Virus record (IMG/VR): IMGVR_UViG_3300008122_000024 | Coordinates: 1 to 27,116 of that record | DNA length: 27,116 bases | Origin: a virus | Reading direction: 5' to 3' (one strand) | Part shown: piece by piece, positions 19,512-26,204 of the stretch | How positions within the stretch are numbered: the first letter of the stretch is position 1 | How the letters are laid out: every line of letters starts with the position of its first letter | Notes under the pieces: generated by a model | Database searches by the model: none | What the model saw: the letters and a program-made list of their open reading frames with translations, nothing else | What the model was told of the DNA's origin: nothing | Program-made: the position numbers and the translations under genes

Positions 19512-20129
19512 ATGGCTGGTTTTAACAAGATGTTATTCGGTGTCGGAATAAACGATGCAAGCTACGTAACAAAACACTTCAAGACAATTGAAGGAAAGAA
19601 AAAGCTTGTGTGGTACTGCTTAATTCATTCTACTTGGTACAGCATGCTTTCAAGATGCTACTCTGAGCAAGCAAAAACAAAATACAAGTCTTACGAAAAT
19701 TGCTCTGTATGCAATGAGTGGCTGACCTTTAGCAACTTCAAAGCGTGGATGGACACGCAAGACTGGCAAGGGAAGCAGCTTGATAAGGATCTCCTGCATA
19801 GAGGCAATAAGATATACAGCCCAGAATCATGTTTATTTGTAGAGCCGATTGTAAACTACTTTATAATTGAGCAGTCCAACCGGAGAGGAAATTACCCCAT
19901 TGGGGTATCTTGGCATAAAGGAATAGGTAAATTTGTTTCAAGCTGTTCAAACCCATTCAGTGGAAAAAAAGAGCATTTAGGAACTTTTTCATGCCAAAAA
20001 TTAGCGCACTCCGCATGGCTTAAGCGCAAGAGAGAATTGGCAATTCAATTAGCCGGCACGCAATCAGATAAACGAGTAGCTGAATCTTTGATGGTTAGGT
20101 ACTCCAACGAGAGTTACAAAAACACATGA
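19512..20129 (+). CDS. HNH-AP2 type homing endonuclease-like protein (copy 2)
   Basis: 205 residues, same build as the gene at 2808-3395: NCSVCNEWLTFSNFKAWMDT, LDKDLLHRGNKIYSPESCLF, then AP2-like PIGVSWHKGIGKFVSSCSNP and HLGTFSCQKLAHSAWLKRKR. The N-terminus MLFGVGINDASYVTKHFKTI also matches copy 1 (VCGVGVNDSD). GAGGG lies 9 bases upstream, and the leader is folded (19426-19479). It stands alone between the tRNA-like region and the lysis-type genes, a typical place for a self-moving gene. Complete; activity unknown. Confidence 0.85.
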   Translation: MAGFNKMLFGVGINDASYVTKHFKTIEGKKKLVWYCLIHSTWYSMLSRCYSEQAKTKYKSYENCSVCNEWLTFSNFKAWMDTQDWQGKQLDKDLLHRGNKIYSPESCLFVEPIVNYFIIEQSNRRGNYPIGVSWHKGIGKFVSSCSNPFSGKKEHLGTFSCQKLAHSAWLKRKRELAIQLAGTQSDKRVAESLMVRYSNESYKNT

Positions 20130-20196
20130 CGCAGGCTACTTGCGCCTACCGCCAGAAAAGAACTAAACTAGCGTTGCCAACATAGGAGCAAGCAAC

Positions 20197-20253
20197 ATGG
20201 CAGTAAAGCAAAAGAAGCCGCGCACTAACGGCACGAAGCCACCAAAAAAATGA
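20197..20253 (+). CDS. 18-residue basic leader peptide
   Basis: Reads MAVKQKKPRTNGTKPPKK. The ribosome site GGAG 9 bases before the ATG is strong, and the stop forms ATGA with the start of the membrane protein at 20250. It may only serve to couple translation of the next gene, or be a tiny basic peptide of its own. Found in a gap that otherwise has no gene. Confidence 0.5.
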   Translation: MAVKQKKPRTNGTKPPKK

Positions 20254-20672
20254 CAGCATTCAACGCTGACATACTGACGATGGCGGCATTCTGTGCCGCT
20301 GTTTTCATTAACAGGCAGGCAGTTTTGCTTGTTGCTACTCATTGCTTTTTGTGGCTTCTGTTTTTAACTCCGGTGTCAGACTTCTGGTTCAGCCTATCAT
20401 CAGCCATTATTTGCGCCACAGCCGCCACAGCATTCATCAAATTAAAATCACAGCTCCGTTATGCCATGCTATGTACGGCAGGGTTATACTATCTAGGCTC
20501 GATTGATGCGTTCTTGTTCCCAGCAACCGAAACACTGTATTACAATTCAATAGGCTGGTTCATTGGCGCGGTGGATTTGTACGCGCTTTTTATTGTCTGC
20601 TACGGAGGGCGCAAACGTGCTGGAGTTGGTCGCCCTTTTTATTGGTGGGTTTTTCGTCTACAATCGCATTAA
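20250..20672 (+). CDS. phage membrane protein with about four membrane segments
   Basis: 140 residues: MTAFNADILTMAAFCAAVFI, then LLVATHCFLWLLFLTPVSDF, FWFSLSSAIICATAATAFIK, and AMLCTAGLYYLGSIDAFLFP, ending with a basic tail GGRKRAGVGRP. Four hydrophobic stretches point to the inner membrane. Such proteins are common beside phage lysis genes. Start coupled to the 20197 peptide (ATGA). The C-terminal end overlaps the 20617 gene by 56 bases in another frame. A holin-like role is a guess. Confidence 0.65.
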   Translation: MTAFNADILTMAAFCAAVFINRQAVLLVATHCFLWLLFLTPVSDFWFSLSSAIICATAATAFIKLKSQLRYAMLCTAGLYYLGSIDAFLFPATETLYYNSIGWFIGAVDLYALFIVCYGGRKRAGVGRPFYWWVFRLQSH

Positions 20673-20769
20673 GGCAACAGTTAACATTTGCAAGCGAGAG
20701 CGATTACGTGAACTTAGGCACAAAAGACGGATGGCACGACTTAGCCAGCGCAATCAATCCAATACTTGA
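20617..20769 (+). CDS. small membrane protein with basic tail, 50 residues
   Basis: Starts with GTG at 20617: LELVALFIGGFFVYNRIKAT, then a strongly basic tail KRERLRELRHKRRMARLSQR. GGAGG 7-8 bases upstream is an excellent ribosome site. One membrane helix plus a charged tail is the layout of small holin or lysis-accessory proteins; in this window it lies between membrane genes just before terL. It overlaps both neighbours in other frames. Function unknown. Confidence 0.6.
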   Translation: MLELVALFIGGFFVYNRIKATVNICKRERLRELRHKRRMARLSQRNQSNT

Positions 20770-21028
20770 TTCTGTTCAGTACAAAATCTATACGTGGTTC
20801 GCTGGACTTTCGGTTGGCTACCAAATCAGCAGCAGTAAGCCGGATTGGCTGCCGGAGTGGGTTCAGCCAATCATGTTGCAGCTCCATCAGATATCCATCC
20901 TCGAATCAATCACCGCTTGGGGCGTCATCATGCTGGCGGTTGAAAGGACGTTCGCGGCAGTCATTAGATTTAACCAGTGGCGTCGAGAGCGGCAGCTGGC
21001 TAAGCGCCGAGAGTCCGCCAAGCAATGA
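20708..21028 (+). CDS. putative holin-like membrane protein, 106 residues
   Basis: From GTG 20708 (GAGAG 7 bases upstream): NLGTKDGWHDLASAINPILD, then YKIYTWFAGLSVGYQISSSK, then LESITAWGVIMLAVERTFAA and a basic tail NQWRRERQLAKRRESAKQ. Two hydrophobic segments with a charged tail fit a class II holin-like protein. It ends on an ATGA overlap with terL. The longer frame start at 20642 falls within the previous gene and lacks a site. No endolysin gene is visible in the window, so the lysis role is only by layout. Confidence 0.5.
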   Translation: MNLGTKDGWHDLASAINPILDSVQYKIYTWFAGLSVGYQISSSKPDWLPEWVQPIMLQLHQISILESITAWGVIMLAVERTFAAVIRFNQWRRERQLAKRRESAKQ

Positions 21029-22683
21029 AACGCCTAACTTCCGCCAAGCTTGCTGCTGTTGAGAGTCTTGTTTCTGCCGCCAATACTGAGGCGGTTGGAT
21101 TTATCTTCGGCTTGGTGCATCCTGAGCGCGGACTAACAAAAAACATCATGTTAGAGGATGGCAAGTGGATTGAGACTGAGCAGCCTGCAACTTGCTACAT
21201 AGCCGACTGTTTAGAGCCTGCACTAAAAACCAAGAAAAAATACATTGTGATTATCGGCGGTCGCGGCTCGTCAAAGTCGGTCGGTATTGCTGACATTATT
21301 CTGTTTCGAGTGGCACAGCTAAAACACAAGGCGTTTTGCATCCGCGAATACATGGCCAACATCAGCAAGTCGGTTCACGCCCTGATGAAAGAGGAAATAA
21401 AACGGCTTAACCTTGAAGGATTCCGCCCGCTGTTGACATCAATCCACCACAATCGCGGCGGTGAAATTCAATACTCAGGCATTGCAACCAACCCTGACGG
21501 TATAAAATCAGCGGCTGGATTTAATATTTTTGCATCTGAAGAAAGCCAATTTTACAGCCAGAAATCGCTGGATATACTGACACCGACAGCGCGTAACGCC
21601 GCTAAGTCAGGATTGCCAACGCGGTTTGACCCAGAAAAGCAAGCAGAAGCCGCCGAAGAAGATGTCACCGACAACGCGCAAATGTTTTTTATTGGCAACC
21701 CAGCATCAAGCGCCGACCCGTTCAGCAGGCGGTTTATAGTGCCGTTCAAAGATGTACTAGACCGTGACGGCATTTATGAAGATGATTTGCACCTCATAAT
21801 CAAGATGAACTACAACGATAACCCATGGTTTCACGACTCAGGATTAGAGGCTGACCGCCTGTTTTGCTATAACAACTTTTCACGGGCTATGTACGACCAC
21901 ATTTGGGAAGGAGAGTTCAACGACCATGTAGAAGATGCGATCATTCCGGCCGAGTGGTTTGATGCTTGCGTTGATGCTCATATCAAGCTCAAGTGGAAAG
22001 ATACTGGCGCCAACTTTGTGGCGCACGACCCAGCAGACAGCGGGGATAATAAAGCTTTTGCACACCGCCGCGGTTCGGTCATGGTTAAAGTGTGGGACAT
22101 GGCAGACGGTGACGCAAACAGCGCTTGCGACGTCGCCACGAGCTACGCAATCAACGCTGGTGCCAACGTATTTGTATTCGACGCTCAAGGCCTTGGTTTG
22201 TCACTGAGGCGTCAAATTAATGACAGCTTCACCGGTAAAAATATCGAGATTAAAGAATTTTTCGGCTCTGGCGGCGTAGAAAACCCCGACGAAGCTGCGG
22301 ATATGCAATCTGACGGCACAACAAACGCAGTGCTAAACGGTCAGCTATTTGCCAACATTAGAGCGCAGAGGTATTACGAATTGCGCCAGCGCTGCTACAA
22401 GACACACAGGGCGGTTATTCACGGAGACTACATCGACCCAGCGGAGATGATTAGTTTTGCAAGTGAAGGTATCAACATTCCGGCGCTACGCTCAGAGATG
22501 TGCCGCATACCACGCAAGCGCACTGGTAACGGCGTGTTTCAGGTGCTAAGCAAAGACGACATGAAAAAACTAGGTATGAAGTCACCCAACATGACCGACG
22601 CAGTAATAATGACTCTATGCGACTATAATCCAATAAAAATGGTAGACTATTCCAAATTCAACATTCCAAGCACTGGATGGTAA
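21025..22683 (+). CDS. terL: terminase large subunit
   Basis: 552 residues. ATPase half: Walker A GGRGSSKS (78-85), Walker B NIFASEES (167-174), coupling segment MFFIGNPASSADPFSRRF. Nuclease half: HDPADSGDNKA with Asp335, VFVFDAQGLG with Asp386 and NMTDAVIM with Asp525, the three acidic residues of the RNase H-like site. It pumps DNA into the prohead and cuts it at the end. It begins on ATGA with the membrane gene and is followed 3 bases later by the portal gene. Complete. Confidence 0.95.
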   Translation: MKRLTSAKLAAVESLVSAANTEAVGFIFGLVHPERGLTKNIMLEDGKWIETEQPATCYIADCLEPALKTKKKYIVIIGGRGSSKSVGIADIILFRVAQLKHKAFCIREYMANISKSVHALMKEEIKRLNLEGFRPLLTSIHHNRGGEIQYSGIATNPDGIKSAAGFNIFASEESQFYSQKSLDILTPTARNAAKSGLPTRFDPEKQAEAAEEDVTDNAQMFFIGNPASSADPFSRRFIVPFKDVLDRDGIYEDDLHLIIKMNYNDNPWFHDSGLEADRLFCYNNFSRAMYDHIWEGEFNDHVEDAIIPAEWFDACVDAHIKLKWKDTGANFVAHDPADSGDNKAFAHRRGSVMVKVWDMADGDANSACDVATSYAINAGANVFVFDAQGLGLSLRRQINDSFTGKNIEIKEFFGSGGVENPDEAADMQSDGTTNAVLNGQLFANIRAQRYYELRQRCYKTHRAVIHGDYIDPAEMISFASEGINIPALRSEMCRIPRKRTGNGVFQVLSKDDMKKLGMKSPNMTDAVIMTLCDYNPIKMVDYSKFNIPSTGW

Positions 22684-22686
22684 CAG

Positions 22687-24753
22687 ATGGCCAGATTTAG
22701 CAAAGAGCGCCTAGCAGATTGGCATGCAACGGCAAAGGACTTAATCAATAAAACAGTCAACAACGAAGCATTGCGACAACAGCGCGAAAAGATTATCGAG
22801 ACCAACCGTTTCGTGCGTGTTGTTGGTGCGCAGTGGGAAGGTCAGACGTTTAACGGTACCGACCTTCGCGAGCGGATGGACAAGTATCCGCGCTTTGAGG
22901 TCAATAAGCTGCTGAAAGAAATCCGCCGGATTAGCTCGGAGATGCGCAAGAACCGCATTAACGTGCAGTTCAAGCCAGCTACTGGCGAGGATAACCAGAA
23001 GCTAAGCGACAAAGCAAACCGCAAATTTCGCGCTGATTACGTCGAGTCTAACGGAGACTACGCCATTACCAACGCATACGAGGACGCGATTACAGGCGGC
23101 TTTGGTGCTTTCCGGTTGTGCGCTGAATACGAGGACGAGCTGGACCCAGGCAACGAGGACATGTGCATCAAGTTTAAAGCCGTCTTTGATGCTGCATCAT
23201 CTGTGTTTTTTGATGAAACCAGCCGCGAGATGGACAAGCAGGATGCCATGTGGGCGACTGACATCTTTGGCATGCCTGCCGCATCATTCCGAGAAGAGTA
23301 TAAGCGCGACGGCTATTCAATCAACATCATCAACAGTGGGCGCAATCAAGACTTTTGTGCGCCGGATTTGGTTTACATTGCGCGCTACTACGAAGTGAAA
23401 ATAGAACGTGACGAGCTGGTGACGTATACCAATCCGCTACTGGGCGAGACCGCTGTTTATTTTGAAAGCGAGCTAGACGACGAAACGTTGGAGCAGCTTG
23501 AAGTTGATGTGGTCTACTTCGAAACCGGACGCCGCAAAGTGAAGCGCCGCCGTGTCTATTGCGGAACGATGGACGGTGAAGGGTGGTTAGACAAACCGGA
23601 GTTATTGCCGTTTGAGTATATCCCGATCATCCCAGTTTATGGCCAACGCTGGTTTGTTGATGGTCAAGAGCGGGTGCAAGGTCACGCCACCTCAGCGCGT
23701 GATGTGCAGCGGCTGGATAATCTCATGGTTTCCATGCTGGCGGATGCGGCAACGCTTGGCACTGAAGGAACGCCGATTGTGCCAGTTGAAATGCTCAATG
23801 ATGCGTTTATGAAAACGTGGGGCGGTCGAAACAAGAACAGACCAGCATTTCTGCCGATTACTGCGCTGCGCGACAAAGCAGGCAATCCAGTGGCATACGC
23901 CGAGGCTATCGGCTACACGCAGCCAGCGCAGCTTAACCAAGGCATGGTTGGCCTGTTGCAGTATACTGGCCAGTCAATCCAAGACCTAACAGGTGCGATG
24001 GGTGATGGCGCTATCCCATCAAATATGGCTGAGGATACCGTCAACGCACTAATCAATCGCAGTGACGCACACGCTGGCGTCTATATGGACAACCTAAGCT
24101 TTTCCATGCAACACGCTGGGCGAGTGTGGTTGTCGGCAAGTAAAAACGTTTACTCAGGCAACAAAAAGCGCTCAATGATTAGCGAAGAAGGCGAAGAAGC
24201 GTTCGAAGAAATGGACGGCATCGACAAAGCCAAGCTGAAAGTCGTCGTCGATGTCGGCGCAGACTTTACGACACGCAGAGACCAAACCGTCAGTAAATTG
24301 ACGCCTATTTACTCAGCGACACCGCCAGATAACCCGAATCATCCTATCATTTTGTCGATGATCATCGACAACCTAGAGGGTGAAGGGCTGGACGACTTGC
24401 GCAAGTACAACCGCAAACAGCTGTTGTTACAAGGCGTTGTCGAGCCTAAAAACGATCAAGAACGGGGAATGCTGGAAGAGCAGGCGCAGGCTGAGGAAAA
24501 CCAGCAGCCTGACGCTAATACCATGCTTGCACAAGCGGAAATGGAAAAGGCCAATGTACAACGCGAGAAGGCTCAGCTAGACTATACAGTCGAAGTGGCA
24601 AGACTACAGATTGAAGCAGCAAGGCTTGAGCTGGAAGCGGCAAAGGTTGGCGCAGAGATTAACCTAAAACAAGTTCAGTCATTGAAAATCGAAAGCGAGG
24701 TATTCAAAAATGTACGTGAAGCTAGCAACGGAGCGGGTTTACAAGAAGGGTGA
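22687..24753 (+). CDS. P22-type portal protein
   Basis: 688 residues. The front NEALRQQREKIIETNRFVRV, the VGAQWEGQTFNG and KYPRFEVNKLLKEIRRISSE stretches, RFRADYVESNGDYAITNAYE, GGFGAFRLCAEYEDE, and the centre GHATSARDVQRLDNLMVSML with AEAIGYTQPAQLNQGMVGLL match portal proteins of P22-like phages. The C-terminal part (about 600-680) is a long coiled coil, QQPDANTMLAQAEMEKANVQ through QIEAARLELEAAKVG, probably the barrel of the portal. Twelve copies form the DNA gate. It starts 3 bases after terL and its end overlaps the 53-residue gene. Complete. Confidence 0.92.
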   Translation: MARFSKERLADWHATAKDLINKTVNNEALRQQREKIIETNRFVRVVGAQWEGQTFNGTDLRERMDKYPRFEVNKLLKEIRRISSEMRKNRINVQFKPATGEDNQKLSDKANRKFRADYVESNGDYAITNAYEDAITGGFGAFRLCAEYEDELDPGNEDMCIKFKAVFDAASSVFFDETSREMDKQDAMWATDIFGMPAASFREEYKRDGYSINIINSGRNQDFCAPDLVYIARYYEVKIERDELVTYTNPLLGETAVYFESELDDETLEQLEVDVVYFETGRRKVKRRRVYCGTMDGEGWLDKPELLPFEYIPIIPVYGQRWFVDGQERVQGHATSARDVQRLDNLMVSMLADAATLGTEGTPIVPVEMLNDAFMKTWGGRNKNRPAFLPITALRDKAGNPVAYAEAIGYTQPAQLNQGMVGLLQYTGQSIQDLTGAMGDGAIPSNMAEDTVNALINRSDAHAGVYMDNLSFSMQHAGRVWLSASKNVYSGNKKRSMISEEGEEAFEEMDGIDKAKLKVVVDVGADFTTRRDQTVSKLTPIYSATPPDNPNHPIILSMIIDNLEGEGLDDLRKYNRKQLLLQGVVEPKNDQERGMLEEQAQAEENQQPDANTMLAQAEMEKANVQREKAQLDYTVEVARLQIEAARLELEAAKVGAEINLKQVQSLKIESEVFKNVREASNGAGLQEG

Positions 24754-24871
24754 TGAAGGTTTTGCTCTAATCCACATCGAGCATGACCGCTGGGAAATTA
24801 CCGACACGCCGAATGATGCGCTAGATGGCGCAGAGTATAAAGAGCAAAAGCCTGAAAAGGCTAAAGCTTAG
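24710..24871 (+). CDS. 53-residue protein overlapping the portal end (intact copy of a duplicated gene)
   Basis: ATG 24710 lies inside the portal gene in another frame (44-base overlap). It reads MYVKLATERVYKKGDEGFAL, then IHIEHDRWEITDTPNDALDG and EYKEQKPEKAKA. Acidic-basic small protein, not recognised. It ends before the terminator at 24876-24895. Its 3' part from 24765 is repeated at 25529-25635 without the 5' part. Between the copies the four coding differences (24857-24868 region) all fall in third codon positions and keep the amino acids. Confidence 0.65.
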   Translation: MYVKLATERVYKKGDEGFALIHIEHDRWEITDTPNDALDGAEYKEQKPEKAKA

Positions 24872-24895
24872 TGATAAAGCCCCTTATGGGGCTTT
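24765..24895. repeat. duplicated 3' end plus terminator, copy 1
   Basis: Bases 24765-24895 match 25529-25660 almost exactly (offset 764): the last 107 bases of the 53-residue gene and its terminator. Four third-position substitutions and one small change near the stop separate them. Direct repeats about 0.76 kb apart. Confidence 0.9.
24876..24895 (+). terminator. intrinsic terminator after the portal unit
   Basis: AAAGCCCC-TTAT? stem pairs AAAGCCCC (24876-24883) with GGGGCTTT (24888-24895) around a 4-base loop, then an AT-rich tail. It stops rightward transcripts before the leftward genes of the island. Confidence 0.7.
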
Positions 24896-24897
24896 AT

Positions 24898-25236
24898 TTA
24901 TTTATCCATGCGGGACAAGATAAAGTATTTTAATTTATCGTATGTTGTTGCATAGCCGCCTTTTATACGAAGGTGTAAAGACAGCTCCAGAACGGCTCTT
25001 AGTCGATCCTCTTTATCTTTCTTGTCATACCAAATGAACTGCTCATCAAATGTAACTCTATGCAATCTAGGCGTTAGCCAGATGTTTTCGCGTTCAATGG
25101 ACTGCCTGAACGCAGCAAGAAAGCTGTCTGCGGCTAGAGATTTTAGAGTTGATACATAAACTGGCTTACCAAAAAGATATTGCTCTGGCTGTTCATTTTT
25201 CCGCCTGCACATATACACATCATAGGTTTTATTCAT
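24898..25236 (-). CDS. leftward accessory protein, MNKTYDVY family-like start, 112 residues
   Basis: From ATG 25236 (overlapping the upstream small gene as ATGAATAA): MNKTYDVYMCRRKNEQPEQY, then VSTLKSLAADSFLAAFRQSI, TPRLHRVTFDEQFIWYDKKD and a tail LKYFILSRMDK. Basic and soluble. Its first 11 residues and their DNA are almost identical to those of the gene at 25649-25840, while the rest differs. It faces the portal unit tail to tail. Accessory (moron-like) gene; function unknown. Confidence 0.6.
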   Translation of the reverse strand: MNKTYDVYMCRRKNEQPEQYLFGKPVYVSTLKSLAADSFLAAFRQSIERENIWLTPRLHRVTFDEQFIWYDKKDKEDRLRAVLELSLHLRIKGGYATTYDKLKYFILSRMDK

Positions 25237-25309
25237 TCCGAATCTCCATATTTTCAAGCTCTTTCAAAAATGCTTCTTTGAATACGCCATCTAAATTACC
25301 AAAAAACAT
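25229..25309 (-). CDS. 26-residue leftward small gene
   Basis: ATG 25309 with AAGGAAG just upstream reads MFFGNLDGVFKEAFLKELEN and ends MEIRNE. Its TAA overlaps the ATG of the 25236 gene (ATGAATAA). A TTG at 25348 would extend it. It may be a short functional peptide or only a coupling frame, remaining from a longer gene. The same frame continues upstream through a stop into the orphan fragment at 25358-25528. Confidence 0.4.
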   Translation of the reverse strand: MFFGNLDGVFKEAFLKELENMEIRNE

Positions 25310-25357
25310 TGCTTCCTTCGCCTTCCTGTCAATTTCAGACTTGACCAACCTTTCGCA

Positions 25358-25528
25358 TTATTTAACTGGCACAGGGTGCTCGACATTCATTTTATCTCGC
25401 AACTGTTCGGCGTACTGAACCAGTAGAGCTTTAACTTCAGGCGGTGCAACGCCATACATCGAATCTGTATAAATGAAAATCTTTCTGGCTGAAAACCAGC
25501 CATAGGATTGCAAGCCGTGAAACTCTGA
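25358..25528 (-). pseudogene. C-terminal fragment of a leftward gene cut by the repeat
   Basis: An open minus frame reads ESEFHGLQSYGWFSARKIFI, then YTDSMYGVAPPEVKALLVQY and AEQLRDKMNVEHPVPVK, stopping at 25358-25360. It has no start; upstream it runs into the repeat copy 2, where the frame stops. It looks like the end of a real protein whose front was removed when the second repeat copy joined here. Not recognised. Confidence 0.5.
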
Positions 25529-25635
25529 CTCTAATCCACATCGAGCATGACCGCTGGGAAATTACCGACACGCCGAATGATGCGCTAGATGGCGCAGAGT
25601 ATAAAGAGCAGAAGCCCGAGAAGGCGAAAGCTTAG
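25529..25635 (+). pseudogene. 3' remnant of the 53-residue gene (repeat copy 2)
   Basis: The frame LIHIEHDRWEITDTPNDALD and EYKEQKPEKAKA is identical in protein to the end of the 24710 gene, but no start or ribosome site precedes it; the frame opens after a TGA at 25474. All four substitutions are synonymous, which suggests selection on one of the two copies until recently. Confidence 0.75.
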
Positions 25636-25660
25636 TGATTGAAGCCCCTTATGGGGCTTT
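25529..25660. repeat. duplicated 3' end plus terminator, copy 2
   Basis: Second member of the direct repeat described at 24765-24895. It ends with a terminator that has a better T-run than copy 1. Confidence 0.9.
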
Positions 25661-25666
25661 TTTAAT
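25642..25666 (+). terminator. intrinsic terminator, repeat copy 2
   Basis: AAGCCCC (25642-25648) pairs with GGGGCTT (25653-25659) around TTAT? and is followed by a T-run (TTTTTT) to about 25663. The last codons of the leftward gene 25649-25840 are read from the same bases on the other strand. Confidence 0.8.
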
Positions 25667-25840
25667 ATATGGCTTCGGTCTACTTATCACAATTTTTCCG
25701 CCACAGGTTGTTAGCTCTTTACCCGATATAACACCAAGATGTATCGCCTCCCAGCGCGCTATTTCCTCATAAATCTGAAGAAGCACAGACTTTGGTTCGG
25801 TTGTGTTTCTGCACAAATACACATCATAGGTTTTATTCAT
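25649..25840 (-). CDS. leftward accessory protein with MNKTYDVY start, 63 residues (copy 2)
   Basis: From ATG 25840: MNKTYDVYLCRNTTEPKSVL, then LQIYEEIARWEAIHLGVISG and TTCGGKIVISRPKPYIKKAP. The first 11 residues repeat those of the 25236 gene; the rest does not. The C-terminal IKKAP is encoded by the repeat's terminator stem, so the present end was probably created by a join. The start overlaps the upstream gene as ATGAATAA, exactly as in copy 1. Function unknown. Confidence 0.55.
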   Translation of the reverse strand: MNKTYDVYLCRNTTEPKSVLLQIYEEIARWEAIHLGVISGKELTTCGGKIVISRPKPYIKKAP

Positions 25841-26045
25841 TTTTCCTACCGATCAAAATACCTGCCGCAACAAGCGAGATGTAAAACTTTGTGCTTGGCA
25901 GCTTGTTGTAATAATTCAGTATTTCATCAAATGTCATTTCGTTATCTTTGGCAATTTGAGTCATAGCCTCATTGATGGCAGATTGCAGCTCGTCTTGCGA
26001 ACAGTCTGGCAATATTTTAAAGTTTGCATTTAAGTTGTTTGACAC
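25833..26045 (-). CDS. leftward small protein with C-terminal membrane segment, 70 residues
   Basis: From GTG 26045 with a strong GGGAGG 6 bases upstream: SNNLNANFKILPDCSQDELQ, then SAINEAMTQIAKDNEMTFDE and LPSTKFYISLVAAGILIGRK. One hydrophobic stretch near the end (FYISLVAAGILIG). It starts the leftward unit of the island and is joined to the next gene by ATGAATAA. The longer frame from 26195 would cross the scaffold promoter and is rejected. Not recognised. Confidence 0.6.
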   Translation of the reverse strand: MSNNLNANFKILPDCSQDELQSAINEAMTQIAKDNEMTFDEILNYYNKLPSTKFYISLVAAGILIGRKNE

Positions 26046-26074
26046 TTTCAGCCTCCCATCATGGAATTTAGGAA

Positions 26075-26111
26075 ACAATAGCACACCCACTAAAAAACAC
26101 TGCTCCGACCA
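26075..26111 (-). promoter_or_regulatory. motif promoter P-d for the leftward island genes
   Basis: On the minus strand AGTGGTCGGAGCAGT has its TGGTCG box at 26111-26106 and the extended -10 TGCTATTGT with hexamer at 26080-26075, again 31 bases apart. It would drive gene 26045 leftward. It overlaps the upstream side of the scaffold promoter. Confidence 0.5.
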
Positions 26112-26126
26112 CTTAATGTCATTTAC

Positions 26127-26155
26127 TTGACGCCAAAACATTGGCGCGCCATAAT
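26127..26155 (+). promoter_or_regulatory. strong sigma70 promoter of the scaffold-capsid unit
   Basis: TTGACG (26127-26132), 17 bases, CATAAT (26150-26155): five of six in each box. The perfect 10-base palindrome TGGCGCGCCA (26142-26151) spans the spacer and the first -10 bases and may be an operator. The start site is near 26162, before the ATG at 26205. Confidence 0.7.
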
Positions 26156-26204
26156 ATTGACGGCCTCCGATAGCCTCATATCGAGTAACAAACAAGGGTT
26201 AAAA

